Shown here piece by piece: positions 33,012-42,431 of a stretch of DNA of 64,000 nucleotides. How positions within the stretch are numbered: position 1 is the first letter of the stretch; each line of letters starts with the position of its first letter. The DNA is from Clostridia bacterium. GTDB lineage: Bacteria; Bacillota; Clostridia; Oscillospirales; Acutalibacteraceae. The notes beneath the pieces were generated by a model. The model was given only the letters and a program-made list of their open reading frames with translations, had not been told where the DNA came from and searched no databases. The stretch covers positions 55,277 through 119,276 of the forward strand of contig JAFRUO010000009.1 of NCBI GenBank assembly GCA_017438845.1, in the 5' to 3' direction. Both the position numbers and the translations under genes were made by a program.

Positions 33012-35183
33012 ATGGATATGAGATTATTTTTACTCAAACGAGAAGGTGAATCGGTTCCCACAAGGCTGAAGATTAAGGTCATCAGTAACCTTAACAGTTT
33101 TGCGGACAATGACATCAGCTTCGAGGAGTTCAGCTCGCTCAAGGATATGTTCGGCGGGCTGTCGGGCGCACTCAAGAGCAGTGAATTCATTGTAATTGCC
33201 GTAACTGCAGGCATCTACAACAAAACCAAGCTCAAGCTCATGAGCGCCCTTTCGCTTAAGGCTGAGGAAAACAAGGAGCTTGCGGAAAAGCTCTCAAAGC
33301 TCGGACTTGAAGAGGAAAAATATGCACAGAATGTTAAAATGCCCGAAAAGGCAGTCGTCTTCCCGACAGAGGACGGTACTCTTTCAGGCTTCCTCGTAAA
33401 GAAGGGTAAACAGCAGATAGCTCTTATTCCCTTGGCTGAGGACTACACCGATTATGCGGTAAAACGCGGACTTGTGCCTTACCTTACAAGCGGAAGCGCT
33501 CCCAAGGCAGTTCCCGCAAAGCCTGAAAAGTCAGAGCCCGAAAAGGAAAAGAAGCCTCAGAAGATAGCCTTTACTCAGAACGAAAAGGAAGTTGCGCTCA
33601 GAACACTTAATATACTCAAGGAAAACGATGTAACAATTTCCGTCAACGGTAACGCAAACTCAAATGCACTCAAGGATCTCGGCGACGAGCTTGACGGCTT
33701 TTATGATTACTTCAGCTTTACTCCTCATATTGAGGACAGGGGCGATTATAATGTAACCGACTACACCGCACAGATGGCGAGAAGCGCAAAGGGCCTTTCA
33801 AAGGCGGACCTCGGAGCCTGTATCTCGGACATTTTCTCAACCGAGGAATGCGATTTCATCTGCATTTCGGTTGCCACCGACAAATCGGCTCTCGTCAGAA
33901 AGCTTTATAAGGATGAAATGGAAACCGACGAGCAGTTTATTGCAGGTGCAACCGAAGAGCTGTTTGCATTAATCAGTGAAAAGGTTAACGGCTCAGGCTC
34001 GGTAGGTATTGAGATTTCTCAGGACGAAGCCCCCGAAGAGGAAAAAGAGCCCATCTCAAAGGGTAAGAAGATAGCTCTTGCCGTGCTTGCGGTTATCCTT
34101 GTGGCAGCAATTGCCGCCTGCGCTCTTTACTTTGTTAAGTTCAAGGGCAAGAAGGAGGAGCAGACCACTGCACCGACCACAACCGCAGTTGCCGAAACCA
34201 CAACCAAGGCGCCCGAAAAGCATCAGACAATGACCTTCTCGGAGCTTGTAAGATACGAAGCAGTAAACGGTATTCAGACCAATGACGACAAGCAAGAGGA
34301 CGCCGAAACCACCACCGCAGGCGCTATTGATAACACTGCTCAGCCCGAGCAGGATGACGCTTCCGCTCAGACTAAGGACGGCAGACCCGTTCAGATTACA
34401 ATTAACGGCAACAAAGTTGAAACCGTTGAGGGTATCGCAAGAATAATCGAAGCCGAAATGGATAAGAGCACAGAGCCGGAGGCACTCAAGGCTCAGGCAA
34501 TTGTAGTTTATACCTACCTTAAGTACAGAAATACCGACTGGTCTATTGACAATCTTACAATTGCAGAGGCTTACTCTCAGGAGGTTTATGACGCTATTTA
34601 TCCCGTACTCGGCGGCACGGGCAGATATATTGCATACAACGACGCGGCAGCTTTCACTCCCGTTACCCGTATGTCGGCAGGTATGACTGCGGTTTCGGAG
34701 CATATTTTCGGCGCAGAAATGGCTCGTGAATATCTCAACGGCGTAGACAGCGCATCCGACAGAGAAGAAGATAAATATCAGGTTGACCACAGATTTACCG
34801 CTGATGAAATCAGAACGGCAATCACAAAGTATGACGATGGCATAACGCTCGGTGACAATTCGGCAGAATGGCTTGAAATTAAGCAGCACGACACGGCTGC
34901 CAACGCAAACGTAGGCTATGTTCAGACAATTCGCGTAGGCGACAAGGAGCTTTCGGGCTACGTGTTCATCTACGAGGTTATGAAGGGCAGCGACCTCAAT
35001 TCAACCGCCTTCAACATTACCGTAAACGAGGACGGCAGCTTCACCATCACCACCTTTGGCGAAGGCTGCGGAGTAGGTTTAAGCCAGTCAGGCGCAATCA
35101 AAATGGCAAAGGACGGCAAAACCTTTGACCAGATACTCGCATATTATTATCCCGGCACAAGCATTGCCGAGGACGCTGTTTGA
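33012..35183 (+). CDS. Transmembrane protein: degenerate CinA-like cytoplasmic region fused to SpoIID/LytB domain
   Basis: Residues 456-720 form a SpoIID/LytB domain (EPEALKAQAIVVYTYL, then GCGVGLSQSGAIKMA and YYYPGTSI), which in SpoIID is a lytic transglycosylase for peptidoglycan. It is preceded by a membrane helix (about 354-375) and a Thr-rich linker. The 340-residue cytoplasmic half is odd: residues 105-156 (MPEKAVVFPTEDGTLSGFLV, then VPYL) resemble the end of the CinA N-terminal domain, and 188-331 follow the CinA amidase order with lost active-site residues (TISVNGNANSNAL in place of TIAxAESCTGGL; ADLGACISDIFS in place of ADIGVAVTGIAG). I infer a pseudoenzyme sensor fused to a wall enzyme. 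The SpoIID part is firm, the CinA part is inference. Confidence 0.8.
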   Translation: MDMRLFLLKREGESVPTRLKIKVISNLNSFADNDISFEEFSSLKDMFGGLSGALKSSEFIVIAVTAGIYNKTKLKLMSALSLKAEENKELAEKLSKLGLEEEKYAQNVKMPEKAVVFPTEDGTLSGFLVKKGKQQIALIPLAEDYTDYAVKRGLVPYLTSGSAPKAVPAKPEKSEPEKEKKPQKIAFTQNEKEVALRTLNILKENDVTISVNGNANSNALKDLGDELDGFYDYFSFTPHIEDRGDYNVTDYTAQMARSAKGLSKADLGACISDIFSTEECDFICISVATDKSALVRKLYKDEMETDEQFIAGATEELFALISEKVNGSGSVGIEISQDEAPEEEKEPISKGKKIALAVLAVILVAAIAACALYFVKFKGKKEEQTTAPTTTAVAETTTKAPEKHQTMTFSELVRYEAVNGIQTNDDKQEDAETTTAGAIDNTAQPEQDDASAQTKDGRPVQITINGNKVETVEGIARIIEAEMDKSTEPEALKAQAIVVYTYLKYRNTDWSIDNLTIAEAYSQEVYDAIYPVLGGTGRYIAYNDAAAFTPVTRMSAGMTAVSEHIFGAEMAREYLNGVDSASDREEDKYQVDHRFTADEIRTAITKYDDGITLGDNSAEWLEIKQHDTAANANVGYVQTIRVGDKELSGYVFIYEVMKGSDLNSTAFNITVNEDGSFTITTFGEGCGVGLSQSGAIKMAKDGKTFDQILAYYYPGTSIAEDAV

Positions 35184-35198
35184 TAACGGAGGAAGAAC

Positions 35199-36218
35199 AT
35201 GGCAATTTTAGTTACAGGCGGAGCCGGTTTTATCGGCTCGCATACCTGCGTTGAGCTTCTCAACGCAGGCTATGAAATCGTTGTTGCGGACAATTATTAC
35301 AATTCAAGCCCCAAGTCGCTTGACCGTGTAAGAGAGCTTACCGGTAAGGATTTTAAGGCGTATGAGTGCGATATCCGTGACACCGAGGGTATGGACAGGA
35401 TTTTCAAGGAAAACGACATTCAGGCGGTTATCCATTTTGCAGGACTCAAGGCGGTAGGCGAGTCGTGTCAGAAGCCGATGGAGTATTATGACAACAATAT
35501 CGGCGGCACGGTAAAGCTCTGTCAGGTAATGAGGGACAATGGCTGTAAAAACATTGTTTTTAGCTCATCCGCTACCGTATACGGTATGAACAACGTTTCT
35601 CCGTTAAAGGAAACAATGAAGACCGGCGGTACCACCAACCCCTACGGAACAACCAAGTATATGATTGAAATAATACTTGAGGATATTTGTAAGGCTGACA
35701 GCGAGTGGAACGCAACGCTGCTTCGTTACTTTAACCCTATCGGAGCTCACAAAAGCGGAAGAATCGGTGAAAACCCGAACGGCATCCCCAACAACCTTAT
35801 GCCTTACATAACTCAGGTTGCCATTGGCAGGCTTCCCTGCCTTTCGGTTTACGGCGATGATTACGACACTCCCGACGGAACCGGAGTAAGAGATTATATT
35901 CACGTTGTTGACCTTGCGGTAGGACACGTTAAGGCTGTTGACAATATACTTGAGGGCGCAAAGGGCGTTCAGGTGTTTAACCTCGGCACAGGCAAGGGCT
36001 ACAGCGTGCTTGACATCGTCAAGGCGTTTGAGAAGGCTACGGGCGTAAAGATTAATTACAAAATTGCTCCCCGCAGACCCGGAGATATTGCCACCTGTTA
36101 CTCCGACCCGGCAAAGGCCAAGAAGGAGCTTGGCTGGGAGGCTCAGAGGGATATAGAGGAAATGTGTGAAGACTCGTGGCGCTGGCAGTCACAGAATCCC
36201 AACGGCTTTGAAGATTGA
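35199..36218 (+). CDS. galE: UDP-glucose 4-epimerase
   Basis: GalE interconverts UDP-glucose and UDP-galactose with tightly bound NAD. The 339-residue protein has the Rossmann motif [17 protein letters not shown] at the N-terminus, the catalytic Ser in FSSSATVYG, the Tyr-x3-Lys pair in YGTTKYMIE, and the conserved RYFNPIGAH segment. Length and motifs are typical. It follows the SpoIID-domain gene by 15 bases with GGAGGAAG upstream, so it is probably in the same transcript as the sortase group, and it would supply sugar nucleotides for surface polymers. A strong terminator follows. Confidence 0.95.
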   Translation: MAILVTGGAGFIGSHTCVELLNAGYEIVVADNYYNSSPKSLDRVRELTGKDFKAYECDIRDTEGMDRIFKENDIQAVIHFAGLKAVGESCQKPMEYYDNNIGGTVKLCQVMRDNGCKNIVFSSSATVYGMNNVSPLKETMKTGGTTNPYGTTKYMIEIILEDICKADSEWNATLLRYFNPIGAHKSGRIGENPNGIPNNLMPYITQVAIGRLPCLSVYGDDYDTPDGTGVRDYIHVVDLAVGHVKAVDNILEGAKGVQVFNLGTGKGYSVLDIVKAFEKATGVKINYKIAPRRPGDIATCYSDPAKAKKELGWEAQRDIEEMCEDSWRWQSQNPNGFED

Positions 36219-36238
36219 GGAAAAACATATACTTAATC

Positions 36239-36268
36239 CGACCGAAGCTTACGCTTCGGTCGTTTTTT
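36239..36268 (+). terminator. Rho-independent terminator after galE
   Basis: Stem CGACCGAAGC / GCTTCGGTCG with a four-base TTAC loop followed by six T residues, 20 bases after the galE stop codon. Confidence 0.92.
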
Positions 36269-36310
36269 GTTAAGAGAATGAAAATTTATTCCTTGCAGAC
36301 AGATTTTAAC

Positions 36311-36339
36311 TTGACACAGAGCCCTAAAAGAGATAAAAT
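36311..36339 (+). promoter_or_regulatory. Promoter upstream of rny
   Basis: TTGACA at 36311-36316 and TAAAAT at 36334-36339 with a 17-base spacer. This gives rny a leader of about 110 A+T-rich bases in which I see no riboswitch. Confidence 0.7.
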
Positions 36340-36455
36340 ATTCATAATAATGCAATATAATGCGATAGTATTGTGTTATTGAAAATTTAATAAATTTTCT
36401 TGATTTGTTTTTAACAATAACTGAAAAAACTCTGAATAAGGAGGTGTAATTCTTT

Positions 36456-38006
36456 TTGGATACGGTTACAATAATTGTCGGGATCATTGCGGCAGTTGTT
36501 TTCGGCGTAATCGGCTTTATACTCGGCGGACTTCATCGTAAAAAAGTTGCCGAGGCAGCTATCGGCTCAGCCACCGAGGAGGCGACACGAATCGTCAATC
36601 AGGCAGTGCAGACAGCCGAAAACAAAAAACGTGAATCAATTCTTGAGGCTAAGGATGAAATCCACGCTCTCAGAAGCGAAGCCGATAAGGATATTAAAGA
36701 AAGACGTGCCGAGGTTCAGCGACAGGAAAGAAGATTGATTCAAAAAGAGGAATCACTCGACAAAAAGACTGAAAACATTGAGAAAAAAGAAGAAGCTTTA
36801 AATACTAAATTAAAGCAGGCCGACTCAAAGCTTGAGGAAGTCGAAGCGCTTAAAAAGAGCCAGTTTGAAATGCTTGAAAAGGTTTCGGGCTACACTAAGG
36901 AACAGGCTAAGGCAGAGCTGCTTAAAGGGCTTGACGAGGAGCTTGTTTACGAGAAGGCAGTCAGAATCAGAAATTATGAGGAAAGAACCAAGGACGAGGC
37001 TGACTCTCTTGCGAGGGAGATTATCGCCACTGCCATTCAGCGTTGCGCCGCCGACCACACGGCGGAGACAACAGTTTCGGTTGTACCCCTTCCCAACGAC
37101 GAAATGAAGGGAAGAATTATCGGACGTGAGGGCAGAAATGTAAGAACCCTTGAAACCATTACAGGTGTTGATCTCATAATTGACGACACACCCGAGGCGA
37201 TTACGTTGTCCTGCTTTGAGCCCGTCAGAAGGGAAATCGCAAGACTTACACTTGAAAAGCTTATCGCCGACGGCAGAATTCATCCGACTCGCATTGAGGA
37301 AATGTATGAAAAGGCTAAGCGTGAGGTAGAGCAGACTATCCGTCAGACCGGCGAAAGGGCTGTTATCGACGCAGGCGTAAACGGCATACATCCCGAGCTT
37401 ATCAAGCTTTTAGGTAAGCTCAAATACCGTACCAGCTACGGTCAGAATGTTCTTAACCACTCTCTTGAGGTTTCGTATATCGCAGGCCTTATGGCGGCTG
37501 AGCTCGGCGCTGACGTTAAAACTGCAAAGCGCGCAGGCTTGCTTCACGACATCGGTAAGGCGCTTGACCACGAGATGGAGGGCACCCACATTGAACTTGG
37601 CGTTGAGTACGCCAAGAAGTATAAGGAAAATGATCAGGTCGTTCACGCCATCGCCGCACACCACGGTGATATTGAGGCAAAAACAATCGTTGCCTGTCTT
37701 GTTCAGGCGGCGGATGCTGTCTCGGCGTCAAGACCCGGTGCAAGAAGAGAAAACGTTCAGAACTACATTAAACGCCTTGAAAAACTTGAGGAAATTGCTT
37801 CCTCGGTCGGCGGCGTTGAAAAGTCGTTTGCGATTCAGGCAGGCCGTGAGCTTCGCATAATGGTCAAGCCCGATGTTATAAGCGATGACAAAATGGTACT
37901 TGTTGCCCGCCAGGTAGTTAAGAAAATCGAGGAAGAGATCGAGTACCCCGGACAGATTAAGGTTAACATAGTACGTGAAAACCGAATAGTAGATTACGCA
38001 AAATAA
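36456..38006 (+). CDS. rny: Ribonuclease Y
   Basis: RNase Y is the membrane-anchored endonuclease that starts mRNA decay in many Bacillota. The 516-residue protein shows an N-terminal membrane helix (about 5-25), a long coiled coil (about 30-190), a KH RNA-binding domain with [15 protein letters not shown], and an HD domain with [13 protein letters not shown] and [12 protein letters not shown]. The start is TTG at 36456, with a near-perfect AAGGAGGTG site upstream. ymdB follows, as in B. subtilis. A weak hairpin (GCCCTGA / TCAGGGC, 38013-38036) lies between them and may only partly terminate transcription. Confidence 0.96.
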   Translation: MDTVTIIVGIIAAVVFGVIGFILGGLHRKKVAEAAIGSATEEATRIVNQAVQTAENKKRESILEAKDEIHALRSEADKDIKERRAEVQRQERRLIQKEESLDKKTENIEKKEEALNTKLKQADSKLEEVEALKKSQFEMLEKVSGYTKEQAKAELLKGLDEELVYEKAVRIRNYEERTKDEADSLAREIIATAIQRCAADHTAETTVSVVPLPNDEMKGRIIGREGRNVRTLETITGVDLIIDDTPEAITLSCFEPVRREIARLTLEKLIADGRIHPTRIEEMYEKAKREVEQTIRQTGERAVIDAGVNGIHPELIKLLGKLKYRTSYGQNVLNHSLEVSYIAGLMAAELGADVKTAKRAGLLHDIGKALDHEMEGTHIELGVEYAKKYKENDQVVHAIAAHHGDIEAKTIVACLVQAADAVSASRPGARRENVQNYIKRLEKLEEIASSVGGVEKSFAIQAGRELRIMVKPDVISDDKMVLVARQVVKKIEEEIEYPGQIKVNIVRENRIVDYAK

Positions 38007-38065
38007 AACAGCGGCCCTGATTTTGTAAGTCAGGGCTGAAATTTTAAAACAGAAACGGTGCAAAA

Positions 38066-38848
38066 ATGGCTGATACCATAAAAATTCTGGCAATCGGGGA
38101 CGTAGTTTCCGAGTCCGGTTGTGAGGCTTTAAGGAAAAAGCTTCCGAGAATAAAAAAGGAAAATGAGATTGACGTCTGCGTAGTAAACGGTGAAAACTCC
38201 GCTTTGGGGAACGGGATGACTCCGATTTCTTGCGAGCATCTCTTTACAAGCGGAGCCGATGTTATCACCGGCGGAAACCATAGCTTTAAAAGGCGTGAGG
38301 TTTACGACCTGCTTGACAATTCGCTTTCCGTGCTGAGACCTGCCAACTATAACGACAGCTGTCCCGGTACGGGCGTTTGCACCGTAGACAAGGGCGCATA
38401 CAGCGTTACCGTGATTAATATGCTCGGAACGGTTTTTTGTGAGCCGCTTAAAAACCCGTTTGACTGTATTGACGAAATACTTGAAGGTACGGACAGTAAC
38501 ACCAAAATTATAATAGTTGATTTTCATGCCGAGGCAACCGCCGAAAAGAAGGCGTTTGCATACTATGTCGACGGCAGGGTGTCGGCAGTTTTCGGGACGC
38601 ACACGCATGTGCAGACTGCAGATGAGCAGATACTTGACGGCGGTACCGGCTACATAACCGACGCAGGAATGACGGGCCCGTGCTTTTCGGTAATCGGGGT
38701 TAAGCCTTCGCTTGCAATTCAAAAAATGAGGACGAATATGCCGGTGCGGTTTGAAAATGCCGAGGGCGAATGCAGAGTTCAGGGCGTTATTTTTGAAATT
38801 GAAAAATCAAGCGGAAAAACCGTATCTGTCAAACGGATAAATATTTAA
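38066..38848 (+). CDS. ymdB: YmdB-family metallophosphodiesterase
   Basis: YmdB proteins are dinuclear-metal phosphodiesterases acting on 2',3'- or 3',5'-cyclic nucleotides and needed in B. subtilis for normal biofilm and sporulation control. The 260-residue protein has metal-ligand blocks GDVV (residues 11-14), VNGENSA, GGNHSF, VDFHAEATAEK and FGTHTHVQTAD, all in order. The family length is about 260. Its position immediately after rny is conserved across Bacillota. The usual DxH-type block is intact, so it should be active. Confidence 0.93.
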   Translation: MADTIKILAIGDVVSESGCEALRKKLPRIKKENEIDVCVVNGENSALGNGMTPISCEHLFTSGADVITGGNHSFKRREVYDLLDNSLSVLRPANYNDSCPGTGVCTVDKGAYSVTVINMLGTVFCEPLKNPFDCIDEILEGTDSNTKIIIVDFHAEATAEKKAFAYYVDGRVSAVFGTHTHVQTADEQILDGGTGYITDAGMTGPCFSVIGVKPSLAIQKMRTNMPVRFENAEGECRVQGVIFEIEKSSGKTVSVKRINI

Positions 38849-38872
38849 CAACTTATGAGAGGAAGAAGCGTT

Positions 38873-40378
38873 ATGCAAAACAGAACAATTAAACTGCTGT
38901 GCCTGTTTACGGCGCTTATTATGCTTCTTTGCTCATGCTCCGCGGGAAGCGATGACAGTGAAGCGGAAAACAACACCTATGTTGACAAATCGGAACCGCA
39001 AACCGTTAAAATATCTCTGCCGTACAGTGCAGGCGACTCCTTAAATCCGTTCTTTGCGGTCGGCAAGGAAAATTCGGCTTTGGCGTTTCTTTTCTGTCAG
39101 CCGCTGTTTGAAATAAAATCGGACTATACTGCCGAGCCTGCCCTTGCGGAAAGCTATGAGGCGCACGGCACTGATATAACCGTCCATCTTAAGACGGCAT
39201 ATTTCAGCGATTCGTCATCGGTTACGGCGTATGACGCGGTGTATTCCTTCAATCTTGCCAAGACCTCGCCTGCTTATTCGCAAAGGCTCGGGCGTGTAAG
39301 CGCAGCTGCGGCAGTCGGCAATTCGGTTGTGTTCAGTTTTGACGGAGTTAACCCTCTTTCGGTAAATGCGCTTTGCTTCCCGATTGTCAAAAGGGATACT
39401 GCGGACAGTGCAGACGACCTTCCGATAGGCTCGGGCGTGTTTGTTATGAAGGGCGACGACACAATGGTGATTAGTTCCACCAGCCAGGCAGTCAGCACCA
39501 TTAACACCGTAGAGCTGTATAAAATTAACAAGGCGGAATATATTACAAATGAGCTTGAGGTAGGAAATTTCAACTATCTTCTTGAAGAACTTGCCGACGG
39601 CAGCTACAAGGGAATAAACGCACAAAATAAAACCATAGTGCTGAACAACCTTGTTTATCTCGGCTTTAATCACGAATACGGCGCGCTTTCATCTGCGGCG
39701 GTAAGGACTGCGATTTTTAACGCAATTGACAGGGAAACGATATCTTCAAGCGCATATCAGGGTTACTGTAAGGCTACGGTAACGCCGTTTAACCCAGAGC
39801 TTTATCTGCTTAAAAACATCAACCTTCCGAGTGTGAGGGCAAATCTTACCAAGAGCGAATCAATACTGCAGAAAATGGGTTACAGCGTCTATAACGACAA
39901 CGGACTGAGAACAAACGGCGAAAATGTGCTTGAATTCAGCTTGACGGTCAATTCCTCAAACAGCTTCCGTACCGTGCTCGCACACAAGGTTGCCGAGGAG
40001 CTGAAAAAAATCGGAATAAGGATTAATGTGGATGAGGTAAGCGACGAGGTTTATAAAAGCAGGATTGCTTCGGGAAGCTTTCAAATGTATATCGGTGAGG
40101 TCAAGCTTACCGAAAGCATGGACCTTGCGCCGTTCCTCGGCGGCGGAGCCTCAAAGGGCATTGACCAAAAGCTTCCGTTCTCGGACGCATACGGAAGATT
40201 CCTAAAAGGGGAAATCACATTTGAAGCTATGCTTGAAAGCTTTTATGACGATATGATGCTGGTACCGATTTGCTACAGGGCAGGAATTGCGGCATACAGC
40301 TCAATATATATTCCCGATTTTTCGTATGCTCCGTACAACATATACGGAAATATTGAAAACTGGGAAGTTACCAAGTAA
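38873..40378 (+). CDS. Solute-binding lipoprotein, oligopeptide/nickel family 5, orphan
   Basis: The 501-residue protein has a lipoprotein signal (KLLCLFTALIMLLCSC) and the family 5 binding-protein layout, with SLNPFFAVGKENSALAF near the N-terminus, PALAESYEA and DAVYSFNLAK. Such proteins capture peptides, nickel or sugars for ABC importers. The start is taken at ATG 38873, seven bases after GAGGAAGAAG; an upstream ATG at 38855 precedes that site. No permease or ATPase gene is adjacent: it sits between ymdB and a YloU-like gene, so it may serve a transporter encoded elsewhere or act as a sensor. Ligand is unknown. Confidence 0.85.
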   Translation: MQNRTIKLLCLFTALIMLLCSCSAGSDDSEAENNTYVDKSEPQTVKISLPYSAGDSLNPFFAVGKENSALAFLFCQPLFEIKSDYTAEPALAESYEAHGTDITVHLKTAYFSDSSSVTAYDAVYSFNLAKTSPAYSQRLGRVSAAAAVGNSVVFSFDGVNPLSVNALCFPIVKRDTADSADDLPIGSGVFVMKGDDTMVISSTSQAVSTINTVELYKINKAEYITNELEVGNFNYLLEELADGSYKGINAQNKTIVLNNLVYLGFNHEYGALSSAAVRTAIFNAIDRETISSSAYQGYCKATVTPFNPELYLLKNINLPSVRANLTKSESILQKMGYSVYNDNGLRTNGENVLEFSLTVNSSNSFRTVLAHKVAEELKKIGIRINVDEVSDEVYKSRIASGSFQMYIGEVKLTESMDLAPFLGGGASKGIDQKLPFSDAYGRFLKGEITFEAMLESFYDDMMLVPICYRAGIAAYSSIYIPDFSYAPYNIYGNIENWEVTK

Positions 40379-40394
40379 TTTTAAGGAGGACAAT

Positions 40395-40748
40395 ATGGTT
40401 AGAAAGGAAAATCATCTCGGAGTTTCCGAGCTTCATGCACATTATTTTTCGGACCTTATAGGCCATACGGTCACCTCCTGCTTCGGCGTTTCCGGGATGG
40501 CAAACAGCGGAGCTTCGCAGGGGCTCAGACAGTTTTTCTTTAAAAATAACAGATTTGTCGACCAGGGCGTTGCCGTCAGCGAAAGCGACGGTGAGCTTGT
40601 GGTTGAGCTTCATATTATAATCAGCTACGGCGTTAACATTTCCGCCGTTGTGGACAGTATCAAAAACAAGGTAAGATACACTGTCAAAGAGGCAACAGGT
40701 ATGAATGTCAAAAAAATTAACGTCTTTGTAGACGCAATGAAGGAATAA
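40395..40748 (+). CDS. Asp23/Gls24 family envelope stress protein (YloU-like)
   Basis: A 117-residue Asp23/DUF322 protein. The core pattern (GVAVSESDGELVVELHIIISYGVNI followed by a long amphipathic segment with VRYTVKEATGMNVKKINVFV) is typical. In Staphylococcus Asp23 is membrane-associated and linked to cell-wall stress; the YloU function is not defined. The ATG at 40395 follows AAGGAGGA. It directly precedes fakA, the same neighbour as yloU-yloV in B. subtilis. Confidence 0.9.
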   Translation: MVRKENHLGVSELHAHYFSDLIGHTVTSCFGVSGMANSGASQGLRQFFFKNNRFVDQGVAVSESDGELVVELHIIISYGVNISAVVDSIKNKVRYTVKEATGMNVKKINVFVDAMKE

Positions 40749-40754
40749 CGGCTG

Positions 40755-42416
40755 ATGAAAAAAACAGTTAACGGAACAGAATTTAAATTTGCGGTCATTT
40801 CAGGCGCAAACAACATTATAAACCGTAAAAAGGAAGTCGACGCACTTAACGTATTTCCCGTTCCCGACGGTGATACGGGCACAAATATGTCTATGACCAT
40901 CGGCTCTGCGGCAAGGGAGCTTGAGCATATTTTCGACCACTCTCTGGACGCTGTGTCGTCGAAGACTGCGGCGGCATTGCTCAGAGGCGCAAGAGGAAAC
41001 TCGGGCGTAATTCTTTCCCTTATTTTCAGAGGAATGTCCAAGGGCTTCAAGGGAGAAAGCGAAGCCGACGGAAAAGCGCTTGCGAAGGCGTTGTCTTACG
41101 GTAGTGAGTCCGCATACAAGGCGGTAATGAAGCCTACGGAGGGCACAATTCTTACGGTTATAAGACGTGCGGCGGAGGCTGTCAAGGGTACCGAAGAGGA
41201 AAGCTTTATCAAAGTGCTGAAGGCGGCGTACAACGGCGCGGCGCAAGCGTTGAGCGAAACCCCGGAACTGCTTCCCGTGCTTAAAAAGTCGGGCGTAGTT
41301 GACGCAGGCGGCCAGGGACTTGTTTATGTGCTCGAGGGTATGCTTGCATACCTTGAAAGCGGCGAGATTATCCCTAACAACGAAGCGTCGGGAGAAGGCG
41401 AGTCCGACACACATAAGTCGATTGTTGCGGCGGCTTCGGACGACATTGAATTCGGATATTGCAGTGAATTTCTTATTAACAAGGAAAACGGGACATCTGC
41501 CGACGCAAAGGGGCTAAAGGCGTACCTTGAATCAATAGGCGATTGTGTTGTGGTGGTCGAGGACGAGGATATTATAAAGGTTCACGTTCACTCGAACGAG
41601 CCGGGAAATGTAATTCAGGCGGCGCTCAAATGCGGACCGCTTACCAATATTAAAATTGACAATATGCGCTTTCAGCACAGAAACGCAGATGTCGGTATTG
41701 AAAACAAAAAAAACAAAGCTCCGAAGCCGAAAGCCGAGAAATCCGCAGAGCCCGAAAAGGAATACGGCTTTGTTGCTGTTGCGGCAGGCGACGGCTTTGC
41801 CGAGCTTTTGAGTGAGCTTGGCGCTGACAGCGTTGTGTCCGGAGGACAGACGATGAACCCGAGCACCGAGGATATATTAAGGGCGGTTAACGCAACGCCT
41901 GCCAAAAAGGTGTTCGTGCTTCCTAACAACAAGAATATAATAATGGCGGCTGAACAGACCGTAAATCTGTCCGACAGGCAGGTTTATGTGCTTCCCACGG
42001 TGACTGTGCCGCAGGGGATAGCGGCTCTTCTCAGCTTTACCAAGGCTGATGACCCCGAGCTTGTAATGACAGAAATGATGAAAGCCGCCAACAGGGTTCA
42101 TACCGCACAGGTAACCTTTGCCGCAAAGGACAGCGAGCTTTTTGAGCAGGTCGTCAAAAAAGGACAAATTCTCGGCATGGAGGACGGTAAAATAACCCTT
42201 GTTGAGAACGATATTGTTTCGGCGGCATACCGCACGGCAAGACATCTTGTTAAAAAGCATAACGGTTCGCTGATTACCGTTTATTACGGCGAGGATGTTG
42301 ACGAGGGGATGGCGGAACAGCTTGAAAAAAGACTTTCGGAACGTTTCCCGTCTGCCGAGGTTGTATGCGTTAACGCAGGTCAACCTGTATACTACTTTAT
42401 TGTTTCGGTTGAATAA
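40755..42416 (+). CDS. fakA: Fatty acid kinase catalytic subunit FakA-like (DAK2 domain, YloV)
   Basis: FakA phosphorylates fatty acids that are held by a FakB carrier so that they enter phospholipid synthesis. The 553-residue protein has an N-terminal DAK2 (Dak L-like) domain with the Mg-ATP motif NVFPVPDGDTGTNM near residue 30 and RGARGNSGVILS, a middle domain (about 225-310) and a C-terminal domain from about 335. The whole length fits YloV/FakA. A low-complexity Lys/Pro/Glu linker (about 316-333) lies between domains. It stands six bases after the YloU-like gene and before recG, a conserved Bacillota order. No fakB (DegV) gene is in the window. Confidence 0.92.
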   Translation: MKKTVNGTEFKFAVISGANNIINRKKEVDALNVFPVPDGDTGTNMSMTIGSAARELEHIFDHSLDAVSSKTAAALLRGARGNSGVILSLIFRGMSKGFKGESEADGKALAKALSYGSESAYKAVMKPTEGTILTVIRRAAEAVKGTEEESFIKVLKAAYNGAAQALSETPELLPVLKKSGVVDAGGQGLVYVLEGMLAYLESGEIIPNNEASGEGESDTHKSIVAAASDDIEFGYCSEFLINKENGTSADAKGLKAYLESIGDCVVVVEDEDIIKVHVHSNEPGNVIQAALKCGPLTNIKIDNMRFQHRNADVGIENKKNKAPKPKAEKSAEPEKEYGFVAVAAGDGFAELLSELGADSVVSGGQTMNPSTEDILRAVNATPAKKVFVLPNNKNIIMAAEQTVNLSDRQVYVLPTVTVPQGIAALLSFTKADDPELVMTEMMKAANRVHTAQVTFAAKDSELFEQVVKKGQILGMEDGKITLVENDIVSAAYRTARHLVKKHNGSLITVYYGEDVDEGMAEQLEKRLSERFPSAEVVCVNAGQPVYYFIVSVE

Positions 42417-42431
42417 TTCAGAGGTAAAAGT

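Noticed and set aside
34056..34889. 277-codon open frame on the minus strand over the SpoIID-domain gene
   Set aside because: It is the antisense shadow of a well-supported gene, has repeated Cys/Gly/Val composition and no ribosome-binding site or family match.
38013..38040. Terminator between rny and ymdB
   Set aside because: The hairpin GCCCTGA/TCAGGGC is followed by TGAAATTTT, not a clear T-run; the two genes are probably still co-transcribed.
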